Origin: Virgibacillus litoralis
Lineage (GTDB): Bacteria > Bacillota > Bacilli > Bacillales > Amphibacillaceae
Assembly (NCBI RefSeq): GCF_017873675.1
Contig: NZ_JAGGKK010000009.1
Location: forward strand, 62,001-126,000
Length of the DNA: 64,000 bases
Reading direction: 5' to 3'
Positions 26,292 to 33,826 of this stretch are shown piece after piece (position 1 is the stretch's first letter; every line of letters starts with the position of its first letter). The notes under the pieces were generated by a model. It saw only the letters and a list, made by a program, of their open reading frames with translations, ran no database searches and was not told where the DNA came from. A program made the position numbers and the translations under genes.

Positions 26292-26321
26292 GGCCCTTAT
26301 ACTTATTAAAGTATAAGGGCC
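26292..26321 (-). other. Perfect 13-bp hairpin between precursor 1 and kinase gene
   Basis: GGCCCTTATACTT / AAGTATAAGGGCC with a 4-nt loop, 20 nt after the precursor stop and 23 nt before the kinase start. No T run follows, so it is unlikely to be a full terminator. It more likely protects or separates the precursor end of the transcript and so raises precursor over enzyme level. Confidence 0.7.
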
Positions 26322-26341
26322 GACTTTCTTAAGTAGTGCGG

Positions 26342-26500
26342 TTAGCTACCCAAGCAACTTGAGTTGGACATGCCTTCGTGCGTTTCGCCTCTTGGATGCT
26401 CTCCCACATCAAAACAATCGGCATTTTCGTTTCCTGGTCCATTCAGGGTCATGCTAACGTCGAGCACTTCAAGCACTGGTTGTTTCCATACTTTCTTCAC
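26342..26500 (-). CDS. Lasso peptide precursor 1 (52 aa, GTG start)
   Basis: GTG start with a perfect AAGGAGGTGA seven nt upstream, located inside the last codons of the cyclase gene; its GTGA overlaps the cyclase stop. The leader is MKKVWKQPVLEVLDVSMTL: W5..P8.LE..LDV is the B1-binding motif, and Thr18 is at the penultimate leader position. The core starts at Asn20 with ring NGPGNENAD, giving Asn1 to Asp9 closure. The 24-residue tail holds Cys10 and Cys30, two His, and a C-terminal Ser33 for the kinase. The GPG after residue 1 matches paeninodin-type cores. Confidence 0.93.
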   Translation of the reverse strand: MKKVWKQPVLEVLDVSMTLNGPGNENADCFDVGEHPRGETHEGMSNSSCLGS

Positions 26501-28455
26501 GTCATCACCTCCTTCTTACCAAAACGTTTAATAAAGCGGGAAAAGATCAAACTCCGTGTCAACAATTTGAAATCTGCACCAAACAATAATTCGTGTTTTG
26601 GCTCATTACCTATTTTTGATAATGCTTCCTTAATCATCTTCCCGTTAATAAACTCGTTAACTTCACTGTCTTTAGAAAGCGCATGTAATTCATTAATTAA
26701 ACTATTCCAATCGGATTTCATTCGGTGTACGATATCTGCTCCTTGTATGCCACGTTTTCTCTGATTCAGCCTTACCTCATCTGGCAGGAAATCCTTCATA
26801 GACCTCCGAATGATCGATCTGTCCATACCACCTGTTACATACTGCTCATTTGGTAGCGCCAAGCAAAACCGAATGACGTTTAGATCATTGGTTGGGTCAC
26901 GATTCCATATTCCATATCGTAAAGACAACTTTGTTTCAGCCACCCCACTTTTATTCCAAGTAAATAGCTGCTTATAATACTTATTTCTGTATTTCGTTAG
27001 ATTAGTAGGGTTGCTGTTCAAACTGAATCCATTAGCTTCAAGCTTTTCAAAAACATTCGTCTTTTCTGCGAATGATGGATTTATAAATACAGGGAAATTA
27101 TCATTATGTTGTTTCTTCTTTGTCACTAATGACCGCATTGCTCTTTTAGCTACAAATGGAATTACAACTGACTTTCCAGTATTATAATTAGTACAGTATG
27201 CATCTAATTCGTTATAAAGGCTGACCCACCTTAACTTCTTAAACATATCTGTATAAAAATCGTACGTTAATTTCATGGACCCCCATGAAATTGAGTGATT
27301 ACCTCTTGCCCCGTTTAGCATCACTTTTATCCCATCTTTCTGGGCATGTTCATTTATTCCTTTTAACCAAAAAGCATTTTCAAAAAACTTATAAGGCATT
27401 TCCATAATTTCGAGAAAATTATCGACTTCTGATAATGGGCTTATACCATCGAAACTTAAATAGTTATCCGATATATTACCTATATGATTTACAGTTTCCT
27501 TTATATAAGGACTTTCATTAGCTACATAGTAATTGGGAGTCCAATCTTCAAAAGAATCTTCGGGAATATAACTAAAAGTATGTAATCGCTTGTTTTCTTT
27601 TTTAAGCTCCGGTGCTGCAAAACTGACCACTGAGCCAGAATCTAATCCGCCACTTAAATGTGAACCAACCTCTCCATGTGTACGAACCCTTGCCTTTACA
27701 GCCTTTTGAAAAACATCCCGAAATGCTTCCTCATATTCTTCGTTGGACGTAAGCTTAAGTGTTTCATTCACTTCAATCGTGAAATATCTTGAAAATGAAA
27801 CCTTACCATTCTTAACCGTTATGCTATGTGAAGGTGGAATTTGTTGGATAGATTTATAAACTGTCGAAAACATATCAACCGCTTCAACCATCGTTGGGAT
27901 TGCTATAAATTCAGCAAGCCACTCTTCATTCAGTTCTTTGTCAACATACGGTAAAGTAAATAATGGCTCCATCGTCGTAGAAAACGCAAACTTGTTTTCG
28001 TTACGGTAGAAGTAAAGGGTCCTTGCACCTGAAAAATCTCTGGCCCCAAATAACTTATTCTCTTTTTCATCCCATATCATGAATGCAAAATCACCGAGCA
28101 ACTTCTTCGGCATTTCTTCTCCCCATTTGTAATACGCCAATAGAATTAATTGGCTATCAGGCATTAACTTTCTTTGTTCTTGATCAACCTGTAGCATATT
28201 AAACAATTCATCCCGATTATCGATAATCGGATCAGCTGTAATTGCTAGCTGTCTTTCATAATCGTAATATGGCAGGAGCTCACCTATTGACTCTGGTGTT
28301 ATCCACTGGGCATGGCACCCTAGGAAAATATTATCGTTTTTCCATGTATTAATATCGTCGGAGGGGTATTGTAAGAAGGATTTCATTAAGTTATTCGTAT
28401 GGTCAAATGGTATAGGATCTCTATTAGCATGGAAAATTCCGGTTATTGCACTCAT
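26497..28455 (-). CDS. Lasso peptide cyclase 1 (asparagine synthetase-like)
   Basis: 652 aa. The N-terminal glutaminase-like domain begins MSAITGIF, so the catalytic Cys1 of true asparagine synthetases is absent. The C-terminal synthetase domain has the PPi loop HLSGGLDSGSVV (about residue 265). The enzyme activates the ring Asp as an AMP ester and joins it to the core N-terminus. The ATG has AAAGGAGGACC upstream. Precursor 1 overlaps its 3' end. About as similar to cyclase 2 as expected of a duplicated, diverged pair. Confidence 0.93.
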   Translation of the reverse strand: MSAITGIFHANRDPIPFDHTNNLMKSFLQYPSDDINTWKNDNIFLGCHAQWITPESIGELLPYYDYERQLAITADPIIDNRDELFNMLQVDQEQRKLMPDSQLILLAYYKWGEEMPKKLLGDFAFMIWDEKENKLFGARDFSGARTLYFYRNENKFAFSTTMEPLFTLPYVDKELNEEWLAEFIAIPTMVEAVDMFSTVYKSIQQIPPSHSITVKNGKVSFSRYFTIEVNETLKLTSNEEYEEAFRDVFQKAVKARVRTHGEVGSHLSGGLDSGSVVSFAAPELKKENKRLHTFSYIPEDSFEDWTPNYYVANESPYIKETVNHIGNISDNYLSFDGISPLSEVDNFLEIMEMPYKFFENAFWLKGINEHAQKDGIKVMLNGARGNHSISWGSMKLTYDFYTDMFKKLRWVSLYNELDAYCTNYNTGKSVVIPFVAKRAMRSLVTKKKQHNDNFPVFINPSFAEKTNVFEKLEANGFSLNSNPTNLTKYRNKYYKQLFTWNKSGVAETKLSLRYGIWNRDPTNDLNVIRFCLALPNEQYVTGGMDRSIIRRSMKDFLPDEVRLNQRKRGIQGADIVHRMKSDWNSLINELHALSKDSEVNEFINGKMIKEALSKIGNEPKHELLFGADFKLLTRSLIFSRFIKRFGKKEVMT

Positions 28456-28468
28456 TTGGTCCTCCTTT

Positions 28469-28548
28469 GTTCTTTAAATAGAACGAATGAGTCAAAAAAA
28501 TTCCTCAGGACTTAGAAATGACTCTCTTTATGTATTCTTTATTAAGAA
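28469..28548 (-). promoter_or_regulatory. Leader of cyclase 1 with palindromes shared with cyclase 2
   Basis: Two palindromes, GTTCTTTAAATAGAAC (28469-28484) and TTCTTTATTAAGAA (28535-28548, within AATGTTCTTAATAAAGAATA on the minus strand), resemble GTTCCTTATAAAGAAC in front of cyclase 2. A common operator for both cyclase-precursor units is possible. Confidence 0.4.
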
Positions 28549-28592
28549 CATTAATTAATTTATACCACCTTTTTCACCTCATGTCAATGGTA

Positions 28593-28638
28593 AAAAAAGT
28601 TGTAAGCACTTATAACCTTTTTAACAATATAAGTGCTT
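28593..28638 (-). terminator. Hairpin and T run after precursor 2
   Basis: On the minus strand AAGCACTTATA / TATAAGTGCTT (11 bp, 13-nt loop), then ACAAC and TTTTTTT at 28593-28599. It lies 19 nt after the stop of precursor 2 and before cyclase 1. Probably a partial terminator that keeps the precursor transcript abundant and makes cyclase 1 depend on read-through or its own promoter. Confidence 0.65.
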
Positions 28639-28656
28639 ATCAACATTCAATCTTTG

Positions 28657-28788
28657 CTAACTAAGAGTTATGTCTTCAAATGGAGTACCCGCGTCAAAAG
28701 CAGCATCAGTATATTCCCCATCTACCCCAAGCATAGTCTGATTCACATCCAATACCTCGAGTACAGGTCTTTGCCAATCCTTTTTCAA
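28657..28788 (-). CDS. Lasso peptide precursor 2 (43 aa, TTG start)
   Basis: TTG start behind AAAGGGGGTGGTGA. The leader MKKDWQRPVLEVLDVNQTM shares W5..P8.LE..LDV and penultimate Thr18 with precursor 1. The core begins Leu20 with ring LGVDGEYTD (Leu1 to Asp9), followed by a 15-residue tail AAFDAGTPFEDITLS ending in Ser24. Phe12 and Phe18, or Ile/Leu near the end, could be plugs holding the threaded tail. It is acidic and lacks Cys. It lies 14 nt after cyclase 2 ends, and a hairpin follows. Confidence 0.93.
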   Translation of the reverse strand: MKKDWQRPVLEVLDVNQTMLGVDGEYTDAAFDAGTPFEDITLS

Positions 28789-28802
28789 ATCACCACCCCC
28801 TT

Positions 28803-30731
28803 TCAGGTGAATTTATTTATAAACCTAGATACAATTAAACATCTCATTAGAGTTTTATAACTTGGATCAGTCGCATTTTCGGTTTTCATTTCACCTTCAA
28901 TACTTGAAAGTGCACTCTTAATGACGCTCCCGTCAATATATTTTAAAATTCTACCATCACTGCTAATCTGTTTTATCTCTTCAATAGCGACGCTTGAATT
29001 TGGAACCATTCTATGAACCCAATCTGCTCCTTGAATACCACGATACCGCTGGTTTAGTCTCACTTTATCAGGGATTAGATTCTTTGTAGAATTTCGTATA
29101 AGAGCGCGATCAAGCCCATTCTGAACATATTGACTCTCAGGAAGGGATAAACAAAACCTGATAACACGTATATCATTAGTCGGGTCACGTTTCCACAGCG
29201 AATAACGTAGCGACAGTTTGGTGGACAATGTATTCGTTGCGTTCCAATAGAATTCATTTTCAAAATGTCTTTTTCGTTGAACGTATATATTTGATGCGCT
29301 GCCTCTACCTATACCTTTCTCTTCAAGGCCTCTAAAAACATCTGTTTCCTCTGCAAATTCCGGACTGATTAATAGAGGAAGTTTATAAGAAGTTTTTGAA
29401 AAAAATTGATTGATAAATGGAAATCCGATTTTTGCGATTCGTGGTAATCTTCTAAGCCTCGCACCACCAACATTATCACTATAGTGGTTTAGTTCCTGAA
29501 ACAGGGTAACCCACTTTACTTTTTTTAATAGCAAAGCGTAATAATCTAATGGGGATCCCCATGAAACAGAAAAATTCCCTCTATCACCATTAAGTAATAC
29601 ACCTATTCCCTCTTCATGAGCTTTTTCCGCCATCCCCTTTAACCAAAAAGAGTTTTCAAAAAACTTATATGGCATTTCCATCATATTTAAAAAGCTGTCA
29701 ATCTCTGAATACGAATCTCTACCGGGTAAATTTATGTAGTGGTCTTTTATTCCACCTACATGTTCAACCGTTGAACGAATAAACGGTCTCTCATCAGGCA
29801 GTAATTGTTTAGGAGTAAAATCCATAAAATCATCTGGAGGGAAATAACTAAAACTGTTTAGACTTTGACCTCGCTCTTGCAATGTTTTTGAAGCAAAGCC
29901 AGCAACTGCCCCCGAATCTAAACCACCGCTCAGCTGTACACCCACTTTTCGATTTGTACGTAAACGAGAAGTAACTGCTTCTTGAAATATTTCTTGAAAA
30001 GCCTCAACATATTCTTCAGTTGAACTCAATTTTAATTGCTTATTAGGAAACAACTTACAATATCTTCTAAGCTTAACTTTATCCTTATAAACAGAAATTG
30101 TATGAGATGGCGGTATCTGCATAATACTCTTATAAGGAGTTATCGAGGCATCTGCAGTATCAAACATTCCAGATATAGCTAAATATTCAGCAAGCCATTG
30201 TTCATTCAATTTCTTTTCTATGTATGGTAAAGATAATATGGAATCTATTGTTGTACAAAAAACAAATCGCTGCTGAGAAATGCTATAGTAAAGCGTTCTC
30301 GTTCCTGAAAAGTCTCTAGCGCCAAATAGTTTTTGCTCTTTCTCATCCCAAATCATAAAAGCAAAATCACCAATTAAATGCTTAGGAGTATCCTCTCCCC
30401 ATTTATAGTAGGCAAGTAAAATTAACTTGCTATCTGGCATGATTTTTCCTTCTTCTTTATCGATTTGCAATTTCTGAAACAATTCTTGTCGATTGTCAAT
30501 AATAGCATCTGCTGTTATTGATAATTGCCGCTCATAGTCATAGTAAGGTAGCTGCTCCCCAACTGATTCAGGTGTTATCCACTGGGCGTGACAGCCTAAA
30601 AAGATATTCTCTTTTTGCCATATTTGAACATCATTCGCAGGAAATTTTTGCAATGACTTCATCATGCTAAGACTATGCTCTCGTGACACAGGTTCTTCGT
30701 TTATATTATAGATTCCAGCGATTGCACTCAT
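28803..30731 (-). CDS. Lasso peptide cyclase 2 (asparagine synthetase-like)
   Basis: 642 aa from the ATG at 30731 (GGAGGACG upstream; a longer frame starting at 30746 has no site). Same architecture as cyclase 1: MSAIAGIY start without Cys1, then the PPi loop QLSGGLDSGAVAGF. Long shared stretches (for example FLGCHAQWITPESVGEQLPYYDYERQL in both, with few changes) show the pair arose by duplication. The precursor directly downstream is its probable substrate. It is the first gene of the lasso cluster. Confidence 0.93.
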   Translation of the reverse strand: MSAIAGIYNINEEPVSREHSLSMMKSLQKFPANDVQIWQKENIFLGCHAQWITPESVGEQLPYYDYERQLSITADAIIDNRQELFQKLQIDKEEGKIMPDSKLILLAYYKWGEDTPKHLIGDFAFMIWDEKEQKLFGARDFSGTRTLYYSISQQRFVFCTTIDSILSLPYIEKKLNEQWLAEYLAISGMFDTADASITPYKSIMQIPPSHTISVYKDKVKLRRYCKLFPNKQLKLSSTEEYVEAFQEIFQEAVTSRLRTNRKVGVQLSGGLDSGAVAGFASKTLQERGQSLNSFSYFPPDDFMDFTPKQLLPDERPFIRSTVEHVGGIKDHYINLPGRDSYSEIDSFLNMMEMPYKFFENSFWLKGMAEKAHEEGIGVLLNGDRGNFSVSWGSPLDYYALLLKKVKWVTLFQELNHYSDNVGGARLRRLPRIAKIGFPFINQFFSKTSYKLPLLISPEFAEETDVFRGLEEKGIGRGSASNIYVQRKRHFENEFYWNATNTLSTKLSLRYSLWKRDPTNDIRVIRFCLSLPESQYVQNGLDRALIRNSTKNLIPDKVRLNQRYRGIQGADWVHRMVPNSSVAIEEIKQISSDGRILKYIDGSVIKSALSSIEGEMKTENATDPSYKTLMRCLIVSRFINKFT

Positions 30732-30800
30732 AACGTCCTCCAGCACATTTGTTCTTAATCGAGTACATACAAGTCATTTTTAATCCTCAAATGTCCAAAA

Positions 30801-30842
30801 TAGTTATAGTATTGTTCCTTATAAAGAACATTACTATAACTA
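30801..30842. promoter_or_regulatory. 42-nt palindrome in front of cyclase 2
   Basis: Outer arms TAGTTATAGTA / TACTATAACTA surround GTTCCTTATAAAGAAC at 30814-30829. The inner part resembles elements before cyclase 1. It could be an operator of the lasso operon, or a weak terminator of the upstream acyltransferase gene (only TATTTT follows). Unresolved. Confidence 0.45.
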
Positions 30843-30875
30843 TTTATTAAATGCAACAGCGAAAATTGGCTTTTT

Positions 30876-31964
30876 TTAAGAAACTTTACGCCTTCTATAG
30901 TTGTGATTAAGAGGGAGCTTCATAAATTGCTTATCAATAACCCTAGCAAGCGGATTATTAATGCTATTGATTACAAATGAGGTAACAAGACAAAGGAGCA
31001 CAAGCCAACTAAATATCAAAATAGGATAGTAGGGTGCAAAAATCGCCACTTTAAAAAATGATATATAAAAGAACATGTGTGTTAACCAAATATTTAATGA
31101 ATGACGTCCAAAGAAGGCAAATCCTTTTTGTACAGATTCTTTCTTATCCATTAGGCAAAAAATACAAATAAACAAAATAGCCGTAAATGGAGCAACAAAC
31201 ATCGTCTCAAAAATTCCATGAAAAATAACCAGAATGATTACACCCAAAACACACAACGTATTTTTAAATTTAATATCATTAAAGGTGTTGTTGAGCTTAG
31301 AATAAATTTGTTCCTTAGCAAAAATAATACCTATTATGAAGGCGAGTTGTGATGTACCCAGTAAAACGGTAGCGTTATTAAGCATGGTCAATATCGTGCT
31401 ATCAAATTCGATTACAAACTTTATTCTTTGTATATAAGTGATTAAGTAGATAAATCCTGAAACCATAAGAACTATAATAGTGTTATTTCGCTTTACCAAT
31501 TTAATTAATGGCGCTGCCATTATTACTAATAAGACATACGTCTGTAAGTACCACCATGCCCCATTATATGAATTAGACAGCAAAGAAAAGTTAAGCAAAA
31601 ATTGGCTAATCCCTCCAGGAAATGCTTCCATTTTGCCAATAAGAAATCCAATACCCATAAACAAAAATAGTATAATCCAGAAATTGATTAATAATTTCAA
31701 TATCCGCTTTATGTTTTTGTTCAAAACATTCCCTTTCGCCAGGCTAATAGAAAGGCCATACCCACTGACAAATAAGTAAATTGGGACACAAGCATCTCCA
31801 AATAGACCAATATAATAAATAAGCGGTATATCGTTTATCATTGGGTAAGTTTCGTATAGTCCATTAATATCTTTTCTTGCAAATAAATGAAGGGATAGCA
31901 TAAACAAAATAGCTACCCCTTGAAGCATCTTCATATCTCTTTTTGAAAATTCCACGGCATTCAA
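30876..31964 (-). CDS. Acyltransferase-3 family membrane protein
   Basis: 362 aa, about ten membrane segments. The N-terminal pattern FSKRDMKMLQGVAILFMLSLHLFARKD carries the His typical of acyltransferase-3 (OafA/WecH type), which usually O-acetylate sugars. The C-terminus is basic (NHNYRRRKVS). Last gene of the polysaccharide locus as transcribed, about 145 nt before lasso cyclase 2. Its substrate is probably the surface polysaccharide; membership in the lasso cluster is less likely but not excluded. Confidence 0.78.
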   Translation of the reverse strand: MNAVEFSKRDMKMLQGVAILFMLSLHLFARKDINGLYETYPMINDIPLIYYIGLFGDACVPIYLFVSGYGLSISLAKGNVLNKNIKRILKLLINFWIILFLFMGIGFLIGKMEAFPGGISQFLLNFSLLSNSYNGAWWYLQTYVLLVIMAAPLIKLVKRNNTIIVLMVSGFIYLITYIQRIKFVIEFDSTILTMLNNATVLLGTSQLAFIIGIIFAKEQIYSKLNNTFNDIKFKNTLCVLGVIILVIFHGIFETMFVAPFTAILFICIFCLMDKKESVQKGFAFFGRHSLNIWLTHMFFYISFFKVAIFAPYYPILIFSWLVLLCLVTSFVINSINNPLARVIDKQFMKLPLNHNYRRRKVS

Positions 31965-31993
31965 TCCTTCTGCATAATTTAATTATATATACC

Positions 31994-32710
31994 TTAAATT
32001 CTAGCTTTTGCTAAAATATTCTCCATCAGATTTTTATTCGGGTAATCTGATTCTCTAAACTGGCCAATTACATCATGTTCGTTATACTTAACTCTAACAA
32101 TAGACACTTGATAGCTATCTTCTTCAACATTCACTACAACATATGAAGCCATGTTTAGTCCGTCAAACGGCAAGCCAACACTCCCAGTATTCACAATACA
32201 TTTCCCGTTTATATACCTTATATAGGCTTTATGGATATGACCGTATATATAAAGATTAGCAACTCGTTGCATTAATTTTTCCTCTACAGCTTTATCTTGG
32301 TCATGTGGTTGAACAACATCAAACAAACTTAACGGCGTCGCATGAAATGCATGAATTTTTAAGTTATTATATTCTAGATTTAACTCTGTTGGAAGCTGAC
32401 TAAGGTAATCGATGCTATCCGAATTGAGTTTCGAATAAGTCCAGTCTCTTTCCTTATTCATTATTTCGAAAGCTTGTTCAGGTACCTCGCCGTTTTGAAC
32501 ACCACGAACTACCCATTCATCGGCATTTCCTTTGATGACTTCCGTATTCAATGATCTTACTAACTCCAGTGAGCGCTTTGGCTCTGGACCTCTATAGCAT
32601 AGATCGCCAAGGACATAAATCTTATCAATATTCTTTCCCTGTATGTCATTTAGAACGGCATCCAAAGCAATCGCATTGCCATGGATATCTGAAATGAAAG
32701 CTAGTCTCAC
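31994..32710 (-). CDS. Cytoplasmic metallophosphoesterase (YfcE/MJ0936-like)
   Basis: About 238 aa. Calcineurin-like motifs are FISDIHGNAIALDAV, VLGDLCYRGPEP, IKGNADEW, HAFHATP and YGHIHKAY, then VNTGSVGLP, the arrangement of YfcE-type phosphodiesterases and diadenosine-polyphosphate phosphatases. No membrane segment. I prefer the GTG at 32710, with AGAGGTG upstream; the GTG at 32719 lies within that site. It sits between acyltransferase genes of the polysaccharide locus; substrate unknown. Confidence 0.82.
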   Translation of the reverse strand: MRLAFISDIHGNAIALDAVLNDIQGKNIDKIYVLGDLCYRGPEPKRSLELVRSLNTEVIKGNADEWVVRGVQNGEVPEQAFEIMNKERDWTYSKLNSDSIDYLSQLPTELNLEYNNLKIHAFHATPLSLFDVVQPHDQDKAVEEKLMQRVANLYIYGHIHKAYIRYINGKCIVNTGSVGLPFDGLNMASYVVVNVEEDSYQVSIVRVKYNEHDVIGQFRESDYPNKNLMENILAKARI

Positions 32711-32735
32711 TGTTATCACCTCTTCTATATTTTCA

Positions 32736-33794
32736 TTACACAGTATAACTTTTTAATTCAACCGATTTATTCTCAATTTTTTTATAGCTTTCTTTTCTTC
32801 CATTAAATAACAGGTTTGATACAGGGTGTTTCCGTAGCAATTCCCCTAGAATAATTGAAATCAAGACACCACCAATCGTATTAATAATCCAATTAAATTC
32901 AATTCCTCCAAACAGAAAACGATTTACGTAACTTAAGAAAATAAACGAAACACCGACATGGAATATCAATATTGACAATGATCTACTGCCAATAAAAGTA
33001 AGTGTATTCACAATAAGCCGGTATTTAGATACCATTCTTACTAGATTTAATATTAGAATACTACCAGTTATCCCTCCAACATAGAACATTAGAAGATTAT
33101 TATAATCCCTTGTAGCTACGCTTACTATCTGGTTATAGTCAATAACTAAAGTGAAAATGAATATGAGTGCAATTCCTATTGTATATATACTTATAGGTTT
33201 CATATTTTCCAATACCTTATGCTCTTTAAACTTTAAACCTATAAATAGAAACAATTGTACAGTAAATGCTATATCTAATCCCCACGGTAAAAACACAAGT
33301 TTACTTATTAAATAACCAATTAAACCTAATATAAAATAAACGCCCACTTGCGCACTTAAACTGCACTTATACCTCGTTAATACTCTTTGTGTTAAACAAA
33401 ATAATAATTGGGCGGAAAATAAACAGGTCAAATACCAAAGCGGGAAATTAATAAGTTGACCTACATTACCATTTAGCGAGCCTAACAGAGGTTCATACCA
33501 AATAATCTTTTCTTTAAAACCAATTTGGCTAGCAGTAACCCAATAAATATAAGAAAGCAGGCAGGCAGAAAAATACGGAACTATTAAATTTACCAGACGC
33601 CTTTTAACCAGGCCGGAAAAATTATATAAATATCTAGAGGGGCTAAACAAGTAACCATTAACCATGAAAAAAAGTGGTATACAGAATAAACTTAAAACCT
33701 TTCCTAAAGTTGAAGGCATGTCAGTATGAGCGGCTACAACTACTATAATTGATATTCCTCTGACCATATCAATTTGAGTTAACCTCTTCTTCAT
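32736..33794 (-). CDS. Acyltransferase-3 family membrane protein
   Basis: 352 aa with about ten membrane segments. The N-terminal motif QIDMVRGISIIVVVAAHTDMP followed by FFMVNGYLF is typical for sugar O-acetyltransferases (YiaH/OafA type). Neighbours are another acyltransferase and a phosphoesterase. Likely adds acetyl or succinyl groups to the polysaccharide on the outer face of the membrane. Substrate unproven. Confidence 0.8.
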   Translation of the reverse strand: MKKRLTQIDMVRGISIIVVVAAHTDMPSTLGKVLSLFCIPLFFMVNGYLFSPSRYLYNFSGLVKRRLVNLIVPYFSACLLSYIYWVTASQIGFKEKIIWYEPLLGSLNGNVGQLINFPLWYLTCLFSAQLLFCLTQRVLTRYKCSLSAQVGVYFILGLIGYLISKLVFLPWGLDIAFTVQLFLFIGLKFKEHKVLENMKPISIYTIGIALIFIFTLVIDYNQIVSVATRDYNNLLMFYVGGITGSILILNLVRMVSKYRLIVNTLTFIGSRSLSILIFHVGVSFIFLSYVNRFLFGGIEFNWIINTIGGVLISIILGELLRKHPVSNLLFNGRKESYKKIENKSVELKSYTV

Positions 33795-33826
33795 TGCATC
33801 TCTCCTCTAATAACAACCTATTCTTA

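Noticed and set aside
26292-26321. Intrinsic terminator after precursor 1
   Set aside because: The stem is perfect but is followed by ACCATAAAAATGG, not a T run; kept as a hairpin of other function.
26378-26764. A 128-codon plus-strand ORF over precursor 1 and the cyclase end
   Set aside because: Antisense shadow; the minus strand has the perfect ribosome site, leader motif and ring Asp.
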